In this document: in pieces, positions 11,336 to 24,670 of the stretch | Layout: every line of letters starts with the position of its first letter | Numbering within the stretch: position 1 is the stretch's first letter | Assembly (NCBI GenBank): GCA_030686995.1 | Contig: CM060696.1 | Location: 116,079,949-116,143,948 of the forward strand | Source of the DNA: Artemisia argyi | Lineage: Eukaryota > Streptophyta > Magnoliopsida > Asterales > Asteraceae | DNA length: 64,000 bases | Direction of reading: 5' to 3' | Program-made: the position numbers and the translations under genes | Notes under the pieces: model-generated | Seen by the model: only the letters and a program-made list of their open reading frames with translations | Told to the model about the DNA's origin: nothing | Databases searched by the model: none

Positions 11336-13179
11336 CTAGCCATTCGATCCCCATTGTCTCTTTGGTCCAAAGTTGTTTGGTCCAAACATGTTTAACATTT
11401 GACTAGGATGCATGAAAGGTGGTAGTATACCCCAAGGATTGTAGCTTTGTTGGTAGTTCCACATTTGATTACTATTGTTATTATAGTTTTGCCTATTTTG
11501 GTTGAGGTGTTTTAGACCTAGGTTTAGAATTATTTGATTTTCTAGGTGGTGGTGTTTTAGATCTTGTCTTAGATTTAGAAGATCCTACCTCGTTTTTTAA
11601 AGACGGTTTATAAAAAGCTTTTACTTCTTCATTGTTGGCAAGAGGTATTTTTCTATCATTTACAAGTATATACTTAGGATTAGATTTTAGAGGTTTTTGT
11701 TCGTTAGGTTTATTTTCGAATTTGACATTTTTAATCTCGCTTGTTGAAGCTTCATTTGAGTTAAATCCTAAACCGGTTTTATCTCCGGATGTTCTTTGAA
11801 CACTTATTATTTTATTAAGTGGGCGACTACTATTTTCAAATTTATTAAGTTTGCGAATTTCTTCCCTAAGTATTTCGTTTTCATCTTTAAGCATTTGACA
11901 TGACTTGCATTCTTCAAAAATTTCTTTACCTTTTTCAAGTTGATGTATTTTAATTTTTAGTTCAAGTACTTCATTTTTCAATTGATTGTTTATGTATTTT
12001 AGTGATTTGTTTTTAGCCATTACTAGTTGTCCTAATTTGCATAGCCTATTATATTCATTATCTAGATCTTTTTCATCTAATGATAAACTTTCATCACTAA
12101 AATATTCGATTTCGGAACGTACCTCATTTGATGTATTCGCCATAAGACACTTTTCTTCTTTTGTCGTTTCTTTCTCATCTTCGTCACTATCACTCCAAGC
12201 ACCTCCAACAAAGGCTCTTTGATTTTGATCTCTTGTCATCATTGGACATTTTCCGATGAGGTGATTTGGATCACCACACTTGAAATACTTTCTTTCAATC
12301 TTGTTGTTCTTGTCATCCTTACTCTTTTGAGATGTTTTCTTTTCATCATTCGGTTGTCTTACGAATCTTCCTCGTTTTGAAGAATTTCTTGAAATCTCTT
12401 ACGGCCATGACGTATTCTTCGTCATCACTTTCGGAAGATGAGCTATCTTCGATACTAGATTCCTTTCTAGCTTTCAAGGCGATTGACTTGCTTTGCTCTC
12501 GTTTTTCTTTGACCATTTCGGAGTCCTTCTTAATGATGACTTCGTAAACTTTTAGATTTCCAATTAATTCATCAAGTTGCAATGTTGACAAATTATTCGA
12601 TTCTTCAATAGCCGTCACTTTAGCTCGCCATTTTGGATGAAGAGCCCTAAGAAATTTCCTAACAAAATTCTTACTAGAAAAATTCTCATCAAGTGCATTT
12701 AAACTTGTGATGATAGTGTTAAATCTAGCAAAAGTATTATCAATTGATTCCTCTTCCGGAATCGTGAATTGCTCATATTGTTGAACAAGTAGATCTATCT
12801 TATTATCTTTGACTTGACTATTACCTTGGTGAGTTATTAGTAAAGAGTTCCAAATTTCTTTTGCGGTTTCACACATAAAGATCCTTTCGTACTCTTTACG
12901 TGGTAGCGCATTATAAATAACCATTTTTGCTTCATTATTTTTAGCAAGTTTTCTTTTTAAATCATCATTTTGTTTTTCAAAAGGTACGATTTCATCTTTC
13001 TTAGTTTCCGGGTTATTTTGAATAGGTAAAAAATCACCATTAGTAATAACATGCCAAAGATCTAGATCTTTTGACTTCACATAAGTTTCGAATCGATTTT
13101 TCAAATATAAAAATCCATCACTTTCAAATAGTGGTGGTCTTTGCATAGATTGTCCTTCTAAATATTTTTCAGATTCCAT
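11336..13179 (-). pseudogene. Copia 2 gag with zinc knuckle, frameshifted
   Basis: ATG at 13179 opens [20 protein letters not shown], followed by a UBN2-type copia gag ([48 protein letters not shown]). The first frame stops at 12346 after a shift near 12365. The next frame gives the nucleocapsid knuckle [14 protein letters not shown] (12290-12245), an acidic stretch and a coiled coil, and stops at 11493 after an Arg/Ser/Lys/Pro tail. A third frame picks up at about 11512 with a Gln/Asn-rich end (NYNNNSNQMW, MFGPNNFGPKRQW) and stops at 11336. So there are at least two frameshifts. Gag of this form, with a long coiled-coil extension, is typical of Sirevirus/Maximus copia elements. Confidence 0.85.
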
Positions 13180-13232
13180 AGATCGTTACAAGTTTTAAAA
13201 TACAATATATTTTAAAGATCTTGCTAGACGTG

Positions 13233-13245
13233 GCTCCTGATACCA
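13233..13245 (-). other. Copia 2 primer-binding site
   Basis: The minus strand reads TGGTATCAGGAGC, one extra G relative to the complement of the initiator tRNA-Met 3' end, two bases after the LTR end CCACA. Confidence 0.85.
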
Positions 13246-13637
13246 ATTGTGGAAAACTAGAAGGGGGGTTGAATAGTTTTACGTCCTTTTAAAAGTTTAT
13301 TACCAAAATATTTTGTAGGTTATTAAAAACTTTCGATTCGATCTCAAGTGAATTCAAATGATAACCAATATAAGCAATTTTAATCAAGTAATGAAAGTAT
13401 TGAAATGTAATGAAGAAAAGATAGAGTTAGAAAGATCAAACCACAACACGCGAATTTATAGTGGTTCGGCTATAAGGACACCTTACTTGCCCTACTCCAC
13501 TCCCCGAGTACCACACTCGAGAGTTTTCTTCACTATGTCAACAAACTCCTTATGGTGGAGAAACCTTACACACCTTGGCTTACACGAGTTAACGACACTA
13601 AGCTAAATGTCGAGTTCTAATCGTAGCTAGAACCAAT

Positions 13638-13735
13638 CTCACGACTTCTTCAAGGCTTCACACCTTCTTCACAACTTCACAACTTCTTCAAGGCTTCACA
13701 CCTTCTTCACACCTTCACAACTTCACACCTTCTTC
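13638..13735. repeat. Short tandem repeats within copia 2 LTR
   Basis: Units of 10-30 bp built from cttcttcaaggcttcacac and cttcacaa repeat about eight times. They lie downstream of the TATA box in the transcribed direction, so probably in the R/U5 part. Confidence 0.75.
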
Positions 13736-14045
13736 TATGCACAACTAATTCACAACTACTAAACTATTTTACAACACACCTAGCTTCTACAATCAACAAT
13801 TTACACAACACTTTTACAAATATCTAACACAACTACAATATGAAACTAGCTATACACAACACTACTACAATTAGATGGATGTAGAGAAGTGTTCTTCTTC
13901 TTGCACTTGAATGGATGAAGCTTTGGATCACTTGGAAACAAAGACTTATGAATTATATGATCAAATGATTTTAGATCTAGAAATGGAGGTTGGATCAGAA
14001 AGTTTATAGTACAAAAAGGTGAGGAAAATGTGTGAAATGATCCAA

Positions 14046-14110
14046 TATTTATAGGGCCAGATTTTACTGTTCTGGAGCGTGCCGGTCCCCTTAATCATTA
14101 AGGGGGCCGC
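14046..14110 (-). promoter_or_regulatory. Copia 2 core promoter: TATA box plus palindrome
   Basis: Minus-strand TATAAATA (14053-14046) is preceded by the palindrome at 14110-14082 (arms gggccccctt and variant ggtcccctt, centre aatcatt). The spacing of about 29 bp and the position inside the LTR fit the U3 promoter of a copia element. Confidence 0.6.
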
Positions 14111-14479
14111 CCTCCTGAACGTTGGAAAAGTTTTTCTGGATAAAATTTGCCCTTTTTGGTTGGAAATTTGAAATCATATCTTTGTGGTTTAATATATCAT
14201 TACCAAAAATGATTTACAAATATATATAAAATGTTTATATCATTTTATAAGATGTTATGTCTTAAGACAAAATTTCCTTTGATCATGTAATGCATAAGAT
14301 GCTTAGTTTATGCATACCTTAAGTGATATTAGATGTAGAAGTAAATATTTGTTACCAAATACTTGTTTACTTCTTAATCGTGACTTAATTTGATTTAAGT
14401 TTTGTGATTATCAAAACATAGGTTTATTGAGAGATATTAATAATCTTTTTAAGCATTATTTATATCAACACAATTGTCA

Positions 14480-14690
14480 TTCAAGTGTTTGCGTAACAGC
14501 AATGATTTGTAAAGTGGTTTGCATATAAGTAATAGTTCATAGAGTGTGTTGCATAAAAGCAATAGTTCATAAAGTATGTGGCATAAAAGCAATAGTTCAT
14601 AAAGTGTGTTGCATACAAGCAATAATTCATAAAGTGTGTTGCATAAAAGCAAGAATTCATAAAGTGTTTGCACATTTCTCACCCCAAGTT
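14480..14690. repeat. 36 bp minisatellite in LTR A
   Basis: About six units of the form gcataaaagcaatagttcat plus aaagtgtgtt, with small changes. The same array is present in LTR B at about 20365-20575. It yields a spurious Leu/Tyr/Cys-rich frame on the minus strand. Confidence 0.9.
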
Positions 14691-15490
14691 TGTAAAGCAA
14701 AGTAAAGTAAAGAGTGGGGCTTTAAACTTACAATAATATGAAAATGTTTATAGTACTTGTGAAAGTAAAAATAAGTGGTTGAGCATGTATCTCCCCCAAA
14801 GAGTTTATAAAGTAATTAAACGAGTAAAAGTGAGGCTATGACTCACCTTAGTAAAGCAGTCTGATAGAGTAAAGTCAAATGGTATAAGTGTGCGGCACCG
14901 ACACGCGACCTAAATTAGTATGACAATACTTAGTTTACAATTTTGTATACTCACGACTCAAAGTATTTAAACAAGTTTAAGTGTTTACAAGTGGTTGTGT
15001 TTAATGTTGCTTGTGTGGCAGAGTTTACGTTTAGATCATTTCAAGGTGTTTTGAAAGTATTGGCTCTTGGACAAATGTACAATTATGAGTACATAAAATT
15101 ATTCAAGATGGTAAGTCTCTGGTTCGAGAATAACCTAAAGACTTAGTACGGAAAGTATTCACAAGTAAAGTGTATGAAAATAAACGCTGAGTATTTATAT
15201 TAGTGACGGGTATGACATACGGTGTATATATAAATGTGTTTATATATATAAAGTTAGTGGATGATGTAGAAAATATTTATATTAATTTTCGTTATAGATA
15301 TTTTCTTATTATTTTAATCTTCATCTTTTAATCAGGTTTTAGTACTAAATATATTATTTTGACAAAAATATGGACAAAATGTGTTGAAACTATTGGTTTT
15401 GACATTTTTATTATTAGTTATAAAAATGTACTAAATTGGGTCTAGAATTATTAGTTAAAATGATAAATAAAAAGAAATATCAAAAAGTGT

Positions 15491-15714
15491 CCCTTACGGG
15501 ATGCGAACTTGCGACCTCTTGTATAAAAACGAGCGGGCCAAAGCCATTATTCGTTTATATTACCACTAGTTTTATTTTATAACAGTTTAGATAGTTGGTA
15601 ATGAAACTGATGTGTTTTTTTTAAAATAATTGAATCCCAAAAGTTCACCTGCCCGGATTCGAACCCTGGTCTCTAAGGTGAAACTAAGCGTCATGCCCAG
15701 TTGAGCCAAGGCTC
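15491..15714 (-). other. Two tRNA-like segments in LTR A
   Basis: Read on the minus strand, 15714-15646 begins GAGCCTTGGCTCAACTGGGC (box A-like) and has GGGTTCGAATCC (box B) 30-40 bp later. 15546-15491 has GGCTTTGGCCCGCTC and GCAAGTTCGCATCCC. Both resemble internal RNA polymerase III promoters of tRNA genes but do not fold into clean acceptor stems by eye. They are conserved in LTR B at 24602-24670 and 24451-24504. Confidence 0.6.
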
Positions 15715-16122
15715 TTACATGTTGTGTTATACAATTCAATCATATTTAAGGCTTTTCAACTCTATTGCAATTTTAGTTATATTTCACCCAGGTAATATTG
15801 AGATACGTTTTTGCATGCATGAGTTTTAGTACTTGTGTGTTCTTTTCTTCTTAAATCTATTTTACCACTTTTATTTTCACGAAAGACTTTAGTAAACTTA
15901 CGTCTTCAAAATAAGCACGACTAAGTCGTGTCGTCTATTTTGTGTCTTTCGACCCAAAATACAACCAAACATCAACACGATAAACCAGTTACATAATAGA
16001 TTCTTTGAGCTCGTTTTAAGTCATTATAAGCAATATATTCGAATAGACATTCGTCCAACGAGCCAAAACTTAAGTTTTACGTTTCAATATGTTATTTCGA
16101 GTTCAAAACTTTAAATAAGCTC

Positions 16123-16235
<113 letters not shown>

Positions 16236-17432
16236 ATTTAGAAAACAAACTGTACTAGCTTATATGTATCAAGCAAGTTTTAAGAGTTACCACACAAGTC
16301 TTAACACAGCTTTTAGTCATTCATGCATGTATGCTATATTTATGTATGTCGAGCAGTGTAGATTTTTAAGAAACTCATTTTGCTAGTTTAGTTTCCTAGA
16401 TTTGCAATATACAAAGATGGCGTGTAACACTTATCACAACATGCTTAAATTTAAAAAAAAATAATAAATAAAAAAAAATTAAAAAAAAAATAAAAAAAAA
16501 AATCATACAACTTAGAGGTGTTTGATGCCTTACAGAGAGTTGTGAGATGTGTCAAATGAGAAGTGAACCAAGAAAAGACCAAGTATTCTAGAACTCAAAG
16601 CTAAGCTCATAACCCAAGTTGCAACCCAAAGCTTGTTCTTAACTTCTTGTTTGTCGACTGCGAAATAAGTGGAGACTAAGTGATTTCTTTCTTTCTTTTT
16701 TTTTCTTTTTTTTTTTTTGTGTTTTGTTTTTAAAATGTGGTGTGGAAGAAATGTTGGTGTGGGGATCGGTTAAAAGGAAAAAACAAGAGGAGAGTTGCTA
16801 AAGTTTGGTTTATGCATTAAATTAAAATGTACTACAAAACTAAGAGTGTGGTGATGGTTTTTGTTCGAATGGCAGAAAAACAAGGAAGAAAAGGAAGATA
16901 GCATGGTGTCTAGTCCTTTTTTTCTTGAAAACCATGGATACCTTAGTGGTATTTTGTGAAACTAGTACTTGTGTGATCTTGGATAAGGTTGTAATCAGTC
17001 AAGAGGCATGGGATGGGAAAAGAGTCAAACTAACCAAGACTTATGTATCTCATTTGCATGTTGCATTTGTGTTATTTTCTTTTTGTTCCAAGTGAAACGA
17101 GTTCACGTATAAGTGTTCAAATGTCGGTTTTTGTTGTGTGTCAAACCAAAATGAAACGCGACTTCCTAAGAATTCGAAAGAGGTTAAATGTGGTTTTTTT
17201 CATTATAATAAAATCAAATGTGCTCTAGTAGTTAAATGAGCGACGTAGTAGTACCAATATACTAAAATATGTAGACCAAAATTTGGTCTGAAGTCGTAGT
17301 GCACCATGAGGTGTTTCTTGGTTATGCGATTTAACTAAAAAGTTTTGCGTAAAAAGTGTTCTTGTAAACTTTCAAAGTAATAAATTTTGGTTTGGAATTA
17401 AATGTTGACGTGGAGAATTACGGGTTGTTACA

Positions 17433-19432
17433 GTCTCACCTCCTTAAACGGAATCGCGTCCTCGCGATTCAATTCTAGGTATCCATTATAGTCGAAAAGA
17501 GATGAGTATATACGTACGAGAATTCACCTTCACATTTCTTCACGTGAATTCAGGACCTTTTTGCTAGTTCCTACGAACTTGTCGATAGGGATGGGGGTTG
17601 GTACTCACAACCGATTTGAGTCTTACCAGGTGGTAAAGGCTCCACTTTGTTTGTTAGAGAGTGATACAAAATTCTTTGCTGAAAATTTGTAATTAGGTAA
17701 ACTGGTGCGACTTCAAAATACTCGTAATTTCAGTAAGAACAGTCTTTAAACATGGTGTGGATAAGACGTTTTCATGAAAGTTATCGTCTAAGACGTTTTC
17801 ATGAAAGTTATCGTCTAATCACTCCTTGTTATGCACAAAGTTAATGAAGTTTGACATGAAGCTTTTAACACTTAAAATGAGTAAATAGTACATAGGGTGA
17901 TTGCAAAATAGTTTATAAAACGGATTGTGAAGCAGTTCATAGAACGACGAGATATTAGTTTATTATTTGTATGATAGCAGCAAAATTGTAGTTTGTTTCA
18001 TAATGACGTAGTAGGACAGCAAACAGGTTTATAAAATCACTAGCGAGATGATTTGTAAAACAATTTATAGAACAGCGGGAACAATGTCGTTTACCAAATA
18101 GTAGTAAGATCGAAATTTTGATTTCATGAAGTAACAGTAAAACATTTGTAGGGTGACTGCAAAATGGTATGTAGAATAATTGAAAACAGCTTATATGGTA
18201 TTAGCGACATAGTTTAGTATCTTATAAGAGGGTAGCGAGGATTACTGGTATTCCTGAGAGACGAGTGAAGGATTTGGTGTCTGTCCCAAGGAACGCGGTT
18301 CAAGTTACTTCTTAAGGTCTTAAAGTTTCTATTGGGCATAAAATTTGCCCAAATTTCTCTTCCGACTGTAGAGTTTAGCAGGTTCAGAGTATGACTTTGA
18401 AGGAGGATGTTGATTGTTACTAGCAACGTAAGGTAGAGGCGGAAAGTACAACCTCGATTGAACATCATCGGTTAAGCATAAGGTTAAGGTAGGGGTGACT
18501 GTAACAGGATCACAAACAAACCAAGGCTAAATAAACAAATCCAAATCCGCAACGAGGTCCAAAATTCACAAATCATCAATCCGAATTCAAACGTAGCCAA
18601 AATCAATTCCGAACATGGCCAAAATAAAATCCAACCGTTCTAGTAAGCTCGAAAGGGCTTATTACGTTCTCAAGGGGTCACCTCAAACACTCGAATTCAA
18701 ATGGTGCCAATTGGGTCTAACCCGACCTGATGCGAACTACGATGGATGACGACAAACAGGAGTTCCATATAAACGGGGACGTATAGCAATGCCAGGAGTA
18801 TTACGGTTTGTGAGGTGTTGTGATGCCAGTGTATCGTGTGTAAGTGCAAACTTTCGTGATATTCGATGCTCGTATAGACACGCCAAACTTAACCATTCTC
18901 AAAATCAAAAATCAACCAGACATAATTCTATTATAACTGCTCCCAGTATTGCAAAGTTCACCTCTGAGACGAACATAGGTGATCAGGCTATGTCTCACTG
19001 TCCCTGGTTGAATATAGGTGATGAGTCTATATTCCACTGAGGTTCAATGAATTTTGAAATACTTGGTTCAGTTACACTAGTAATATGTCTCTAACATTCA
19101 AAAGTTGTTTTGAAAGACTACGACAAGTGTCCACACTCGAGGTCGGACGATGAGATTGCGTAAATAAAAGCGCGTAACGCTACGCCAAGTACAATACGTA
19201 AGCATAAGTATGTCGAAGATACTTATAGCATATATAGTGAAAATAAAGGGATATACTCATCCAATAACAAAGCGCACATCTCATCAAATATAATAGCAAT
19301 CAAAATCACAAATGAAGCAACAAATTGGCAGGCAGGCACGTAGCGGTCATAGAGTTAAGTTTTCGCAAAAGTAGTTATAGTCTAGGTTTTAAAAATACCC
19401 AGTTCTCTATAAGCAAGGCTCTGATACCAATT
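17433..19432 (-). other. Interior of the LARD-like element, no protein genes
   Basis: Two kilobases lie between LTR A and LTR B. The purine-rich tract (17433-17445 on the plus strand as gtctcacctcctt) borders LTR A and the primer-binding site borders LTR B. Reading frames do not exceed about 84 codons and none resembles gag, protease, integrase or reverse transcriptase. A duplicated 'agacgttttcatgaaagtta' lies at 17763-17816. Confidence 0.75.
19418..19429 (-). other. Primer-binding site of the LARD-like element
   Basis: Minus strand TGGTATCAGAGC is a perfect complement of the 3' end of initiator tRNA-Met, whose gene is at 54092-54163. It lies three bases after the end of LTR B. Confidence 0.9.
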
Positions 19433-20364
19433 TGTAACACCCCCAAAATCGGGTCCAGCGGAAGCGTACATGTTACTCGGGTGCTACTAAATTGGTACCA
19501 CAACACAAGGTATATAAAACGGATTTACCTTATCCATTTAAAAGAAATTTTAGATTCAAAAGTATAAGTTTACATCATTTGAAAATTTTGCGGAAATATA
19601 ATCCCATAAAAGAAATAGAGCGGGCCCAAATACATCAGAGTCATCTATAACCATGCCATGCCATGCCATGCCAAAAGCCTTCAAAAGTTAGCTATCGCCT
19701 TAAACCTGAAAATACATGCTAAAAAGTGTCAACACGAGGTTGGTGAGTTCATAGGTTTGCATAAAAGTATTGAGGGTTCAAAAGAGAGCTTTGCGATCAT
19801 TGTGTTACCCACAATGTCGTGAAAACAAAGTTTACTTTTAAGTAAAATTAGTAATGTGGATCGCAAGGTTTTCAGGTGTGAATAATGGTTCACATACAAG
19901 TCAAGTTTAGTATTTGTGACCACTGCTTTCCCTACAGTGTCATGAAAAATATCAGTAAAGTAGACCATAAGTATTAAGCATAAAGTTGGACCATAAGCAA
20001 AGTATGTGATCATTACAACGAATATAATATCACACAAAAGTAAAAAGTCTATTACGCTAGCACTAAGTTCATGTAACCGAAGCTATGACAGTGTGCATGC
20101 TCTAGAAGCATGTTTAATATAAAGGCCCGACAAGTGTTTATCCCGATACACTTATAATTCGACCTGTTATACGTTCGCGTTTGCCTACCCGGTCAAACCG
20201 AACGGGGGAGTCACCCCCAATAGATCTATTTATAACATTCGCGCTTCCCAGCAGGAATTGACGGTTCATGAGTTTGGGCATAGTGGGATTCAAAGGCTTA
20301 GGCTAATCCGCGTAATAGTTTAAATAAAACATAAGTTTCAGTGTGGTCCATAAAAGTGTTTGCA

Positions 20365-20575
20365 TAAAAGCAATTGTCATTCAAGTGTTTGCGTAACAGC
20401 AATGATTTGTAAAGTGGTTTGCATATAAGCAATAGTTCATAGAGTGTGTTGCATAAAAGCAATAGTTCATAAAGTATGTGGCATAAAAGCAATAGTTCAT
20501 AAAGTGTGTTGCATACAAGCAATAATTCATAAAGTGTGTTGCATAAAAGCAAGAATTCATAAAGTGTTTGCACGT
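20365..20575. repeat. 36 bp minisatellite in LTR B
   Basis: The counterpart of the array at 14480-14690 with nearly the same units in the same order. Confidence 0.9.
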
Positions 20576-21728
20576 TTCTCACCCCAAGTTTGTAAAGCAA
20601 AGTAAAGTAAAAAGTGAGGCTTTAAACTTACAATAATATGAAATGTTTAGAGTACTTGTGAAAGTAAAAATAAGTGGTTGAGCATGTATCTCCCCCAAAG
20701 AGTTTATAAAGTAATTAAACGAGTAAAAGTGAGGCTATGACTCACCTTAGTAAAGCAGTCTGATAGAGTAAAGTCAAATGGTATAAGTGTGCGGCACCGA
20801 CACGCGACCTAAATTAGTATGACAATACTTAGTGTACAATTTTGTATACTCACGACTCAAAGTATTTAAACAAGTTCAAGTGTTTACAAGTGGTTGTGTT
20901 TAATGTTGCTTGTGTGGCAGAGTTTACGTTTAGATCATTTCAAGGTGTTTTGAAAGTATTGGCTCTTGGACAAATGTAAAATTATGAGTACGTAAAATTA
21001 TTCAAGATGGTAAATCTCTGGTTCGAGAATAACCTAAAGACTTAGTACGGAAAGTATTCAAAAGTAAAGTGTATGAAAATAAACGCTAGTAAAATAATAA
21101 ATACTTTACGCTAAGTTGTCACACCCCCAAGATCGGGTCCAGCGAAAGCATACGTGTAGCTGGGGTGTAACTCAATCGGTAACACAACACAAGTACAAAA
21201 ATAGTTTTCACTTTAATTATTTAGAATAAAATCATTTAATCAAAATGTTGAATTTACATCGTTAAAAGTAGTGCGGAAGTAGGCCCTTAAAAGTAGTTTA
21301 AAACGGTCCCCATATAAATAATCAGAGTCTTCTGTGACCATGCCATGCCCTGCCAAAACCTCCTGTAGCGTGCCATTGCTTAAAACCTGAAAATACATGC
21401 TAAAGTGTCAACACGAGGTTGGTGAGTTCATAGAGTTTGTTTAACAAATAAAGTTTATGCATAAGTATGAAGGTTTCCCAGCAAAGGCATCGTAAATCCA
21501 CTCAGTTACAAGTCCCGCCATAAGAGCCTTGTAACCTGTGTGTTTACAACCCACTGCTACAATATATAGTTTCTCAGGATTATATTCACCCAAGGTCAAG
21601 CATAGACACAAAGGCGGGGAACCACCATCCCAAATAGTACCTGTCACCCAACGTCGCCTCTGTTTTGGACTTGGGTGGGGGGTGTTTCCCCATAATAGTA
21701 CTATCAATACCTCTCCTTTGACAGATTA

Positions 21729-21824
21729 CTGGGTGTCGTTTCCCAAAGCATAAAAGTTTATTGGGTGTCGTTTCCCAAAGCATAAAAGTTTACTGGGTGT
21801 CGTTTCCCAAAGCATAAAAGTTTA
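21729..21824. repeat. 35 bp tandem repeat in solo LTR
   Basis: Three copies of gggtgtcgtttcccaaagca plus taaaagttta. Confidence 0.9.
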
Positions 21825-22464
21825 AACGTTTCAAGTATCAAGTAAGTATAACACAGTTAAGTATAACACAATCACGTATGTATAAAATCAAGTATAAGTA
21901 TAATCAAGTATAAGACAATCAAGTATAATTGTTTTGAGTATCAAGAAAGTATGTTTTGAGTATTTATACTAGTAAGCAAATAGTTGAGCATGTATCTCCC
22001 CCAAAGAGTTAAAACAAGTATAAAGAGTAAAAGTGGGGCTATGACTCACCTGGTGCGAATAGCTATGATGATAAAAGTGGATACACAGGAATGAGGTTCG
22101 ATCTCTAACCGCAACCTAATAGGAATGATAGTGATCTACTTAGATCATGAAAGGATGTAATGAATGCACATGCACATGATACCTATACCACTCGTAACTT
22201 GAAAATACTTGTTATAGTCAAAGTAAAGTATTTTCCATACTTAGGAAAAATAAGTCCAACTAGGCTAATAAAAACTTGTCGTAATATATCGTATATAAAA
22301 ACGTTAGTGTTATATTCCTCGTTTTGAAAACCTTAAGATATCGTCTAGTGGTCGCATAAACAAACCTTGGGTCGTACGTATTTCGTTTGTTAAAAATAAA
22401 CTCCTTGAATAAGAAATCTAGAAAATATATTACTTAGTACGTAGTTATATTATTTTCTAGTAGT

Positions 22465-22564
<100 letters not shown>

Positions 22565-24450
22565 TTGACGATTTTAAAACATGTATAACTTGGTCGTTTT
22601 AAGCTCATTTTACTCGTTCTTTATATCCACGGATTCGTTTTAGTATATACTAATATATTTTCGATAGCTCGGCTCCTCTAGGTTACGTTTAACGCCTCTA
22701 TTTGTCCGTCTAAAAATGCCAAACAGCATGCAGTTTTCAGAAAATATAGTTTTCGTCGTTAAACTCGTTTTTGGCGTATCTCCTTCGTTATTAACTCGTT
22801 TTCATCCCCGTTTTCGGCCATAGTTCCGTCTCGGAATGTATTTTCTAAATATTTGGTCAAAAGTTACCCCAAACCCACTGAGTTTGCCACGTTTTCATTT
22901 TAAGGACAGTAGGTTTATATAATGTTTCAAAAATCATTTCTAGTGTTCCAATCTAGTTTCTAATCCAACCAAACCACTTTCAATCACCACAAATCTAGTC
23001 TAATCTTACCATACACCTTCTTAGGGTGTCATGGGTTCCTAAACATCATAAACCAAGTGGATCTAACAAGGATCAACTATAATCCATTTCTAGAGTTCAA
23101 AAGTTATATATATATATATATATAAATGAGTGGTATAACTAACATATGCATGTAGATCTTGAATAAACAACATGAAACTAGAAAAATGAAAATATGGAAA
23201 GATCAACAAGTGATCTTGAAGCTTACTTGATAAATGGAAGAGTTTTGAAGATGATTATGTAAAGAACCTAGGGTTTTATCACAAAACCCCCAACAAGGAA
23301 TGAAAGTATAGCATGATTATGACTTGATCTTCAAAAATTAATGGTTTCCTTCTTGTGTCTTTGTTCTTGGCCGATCATCACCAAGAGAAGAGAGAAAAAG
23401 ATGAGTTTGCTAGTTGTTATTTGTGAAATGAAATGAAATAATTGACAAGTATAAGTTATATGTATATTTAAGTTGGACAAGATCCATAAAATGGGGAGGG
23501 ATGTATAGGGGGGGCGGCATTTGGAGAAAAAAGGAAGAAAAGTGAAGAAATCTTGACTTTTGGTATACATTGGTTAGATATTAATTAGTTTTAGGTGATA
23601 CCGGGTACCGAGTTAACTAAAAATAAACCATGACGAGTTGAAGTAAAATATGATGAAGTTAATTGGGACATAATAAAGTTATAAAAATTGTGAAAATATG
23701 TTGGGTATAAATATTGAGTGTGTTCGGGTGAGTATTGTTTAGTTTTTACGAAAACCGTCGTAAATAAATTAGGCGTACGATATAAATTAAATAAATTTTC
23801 AGAATACCGAGCAAATTAATAATATAATTTTTATATTATTATTATGAGTATAAAAATGTGTTAGAACCATAGTTGAGATTGTCGGATCAATTATTTAAAA
23901 TAATAGCTCATAAGATAACGTTTATTAGGTCGATAATCGTACGTTTACAAAAATGACGCAACCCACGTAAAAATGACAAATTTTCTCCGGAGATGAATAG
24001 TGTTTTATGAATAGTAAAATTTTAAAACGCTTCTCAGAATATCAAATTGACCTCAAAAATGATGAATAGTAAAATGATGAATAGTGATCGATGAATAGTA
24101 ACCGATGAATAGTAAATGTTGAAAGTTCGAGAAAAGACCAGAATTTACGAGTTGTGACATAAGTATTTATATTAGTGACGGGTACGAGATACGGTGTATA
24201 TATTAATGTGTTTATATATATAAAGTTAATGGATGATGTAGAAAATATTTATATTAATTTTTGTTATAAATATTTTCTTATTATTTTAATCGGGTTTTAG
24301 TACTAAATATATTATTTTGACAAAAATATGGACAAAATGTGTTGAAACTATTGGTTTTGACATTTTTATTATTAGTTATAAAAATGTGCTAAATTGGGTC
24401 TAGAATTATTAGTTAAAATGATAAATAAAAAGAAATATCAAAAAGTGTCC

Positions 24451-24670
24451 CTTACGGATGCGAACTTGCGACCTCTCGTATAAAAACAAGCGGGCCAAAG
24501 CCATTATTCGTTTATATTACCACTAGTTTTATTTTATAACAGTTTAGATAGTTGGTAATGAAACTGATGTGTTTTTTAAAAATAATTGAATCCCAAAAGT
24601 GCACCTGCCCGGATTCGAACCCTGGTCTCTAAGGTGAAACTAAGCGTCATGCCCAGTTGAGCCAAGGCTC
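24451..24670 (-). other. Two tRNA-like segments in LTR B
   Basis: Copies of the LTR A segments at 15491-15714, with box B-like GGGTTCGAATCC retained in the 24602-24670 copy. Confidence 0.6.

Larger units (their letters stand above)
13248..14470 (-). repeat. Copia 2 5' LTR (1223 bp)
   Basis: On the minus strand it starts TGTTGATATAAATAATGC at 14470 and ends TTTTCCACA at 13248. The right boundary is fixed independently: at 14471 the sequence becomes the same as at 20374 in LTR B, where the corresponding site is uninterrupted. The five bases after it are caatt. The LTR contains a TATA box (TATAAATA, 14053-14046), the GGTCCCC palindrome 29 bp upstream of it, and an array of 'cttcttcacaacttcacac' units at about 13640-13735. 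Confidence 0.85.

Noticed and set aside
14480..14690. Regular 36 bp repeats resembling a CRISPR array
   Set aside because: There are no unique spacers between units, the host is a plant nucleus and the array is inside an LTR.
14449..14700. Leu/Tyr/Cys-rich reading frame on the minus strand, repeated at 20298-20600
   Set aside because: It is the translation of a 36 bp minisatellite whose unit length is a multiple of three; it lies inside LTRs and has no other protein feature.
15646..15714. Functional tRNA gene on the minus strand
   Set aside because: Box A and box B are present but the acceptor stem does not pair well by eye and the segment is duplicated as part of the LTRs, so it is called tRNA-like only.
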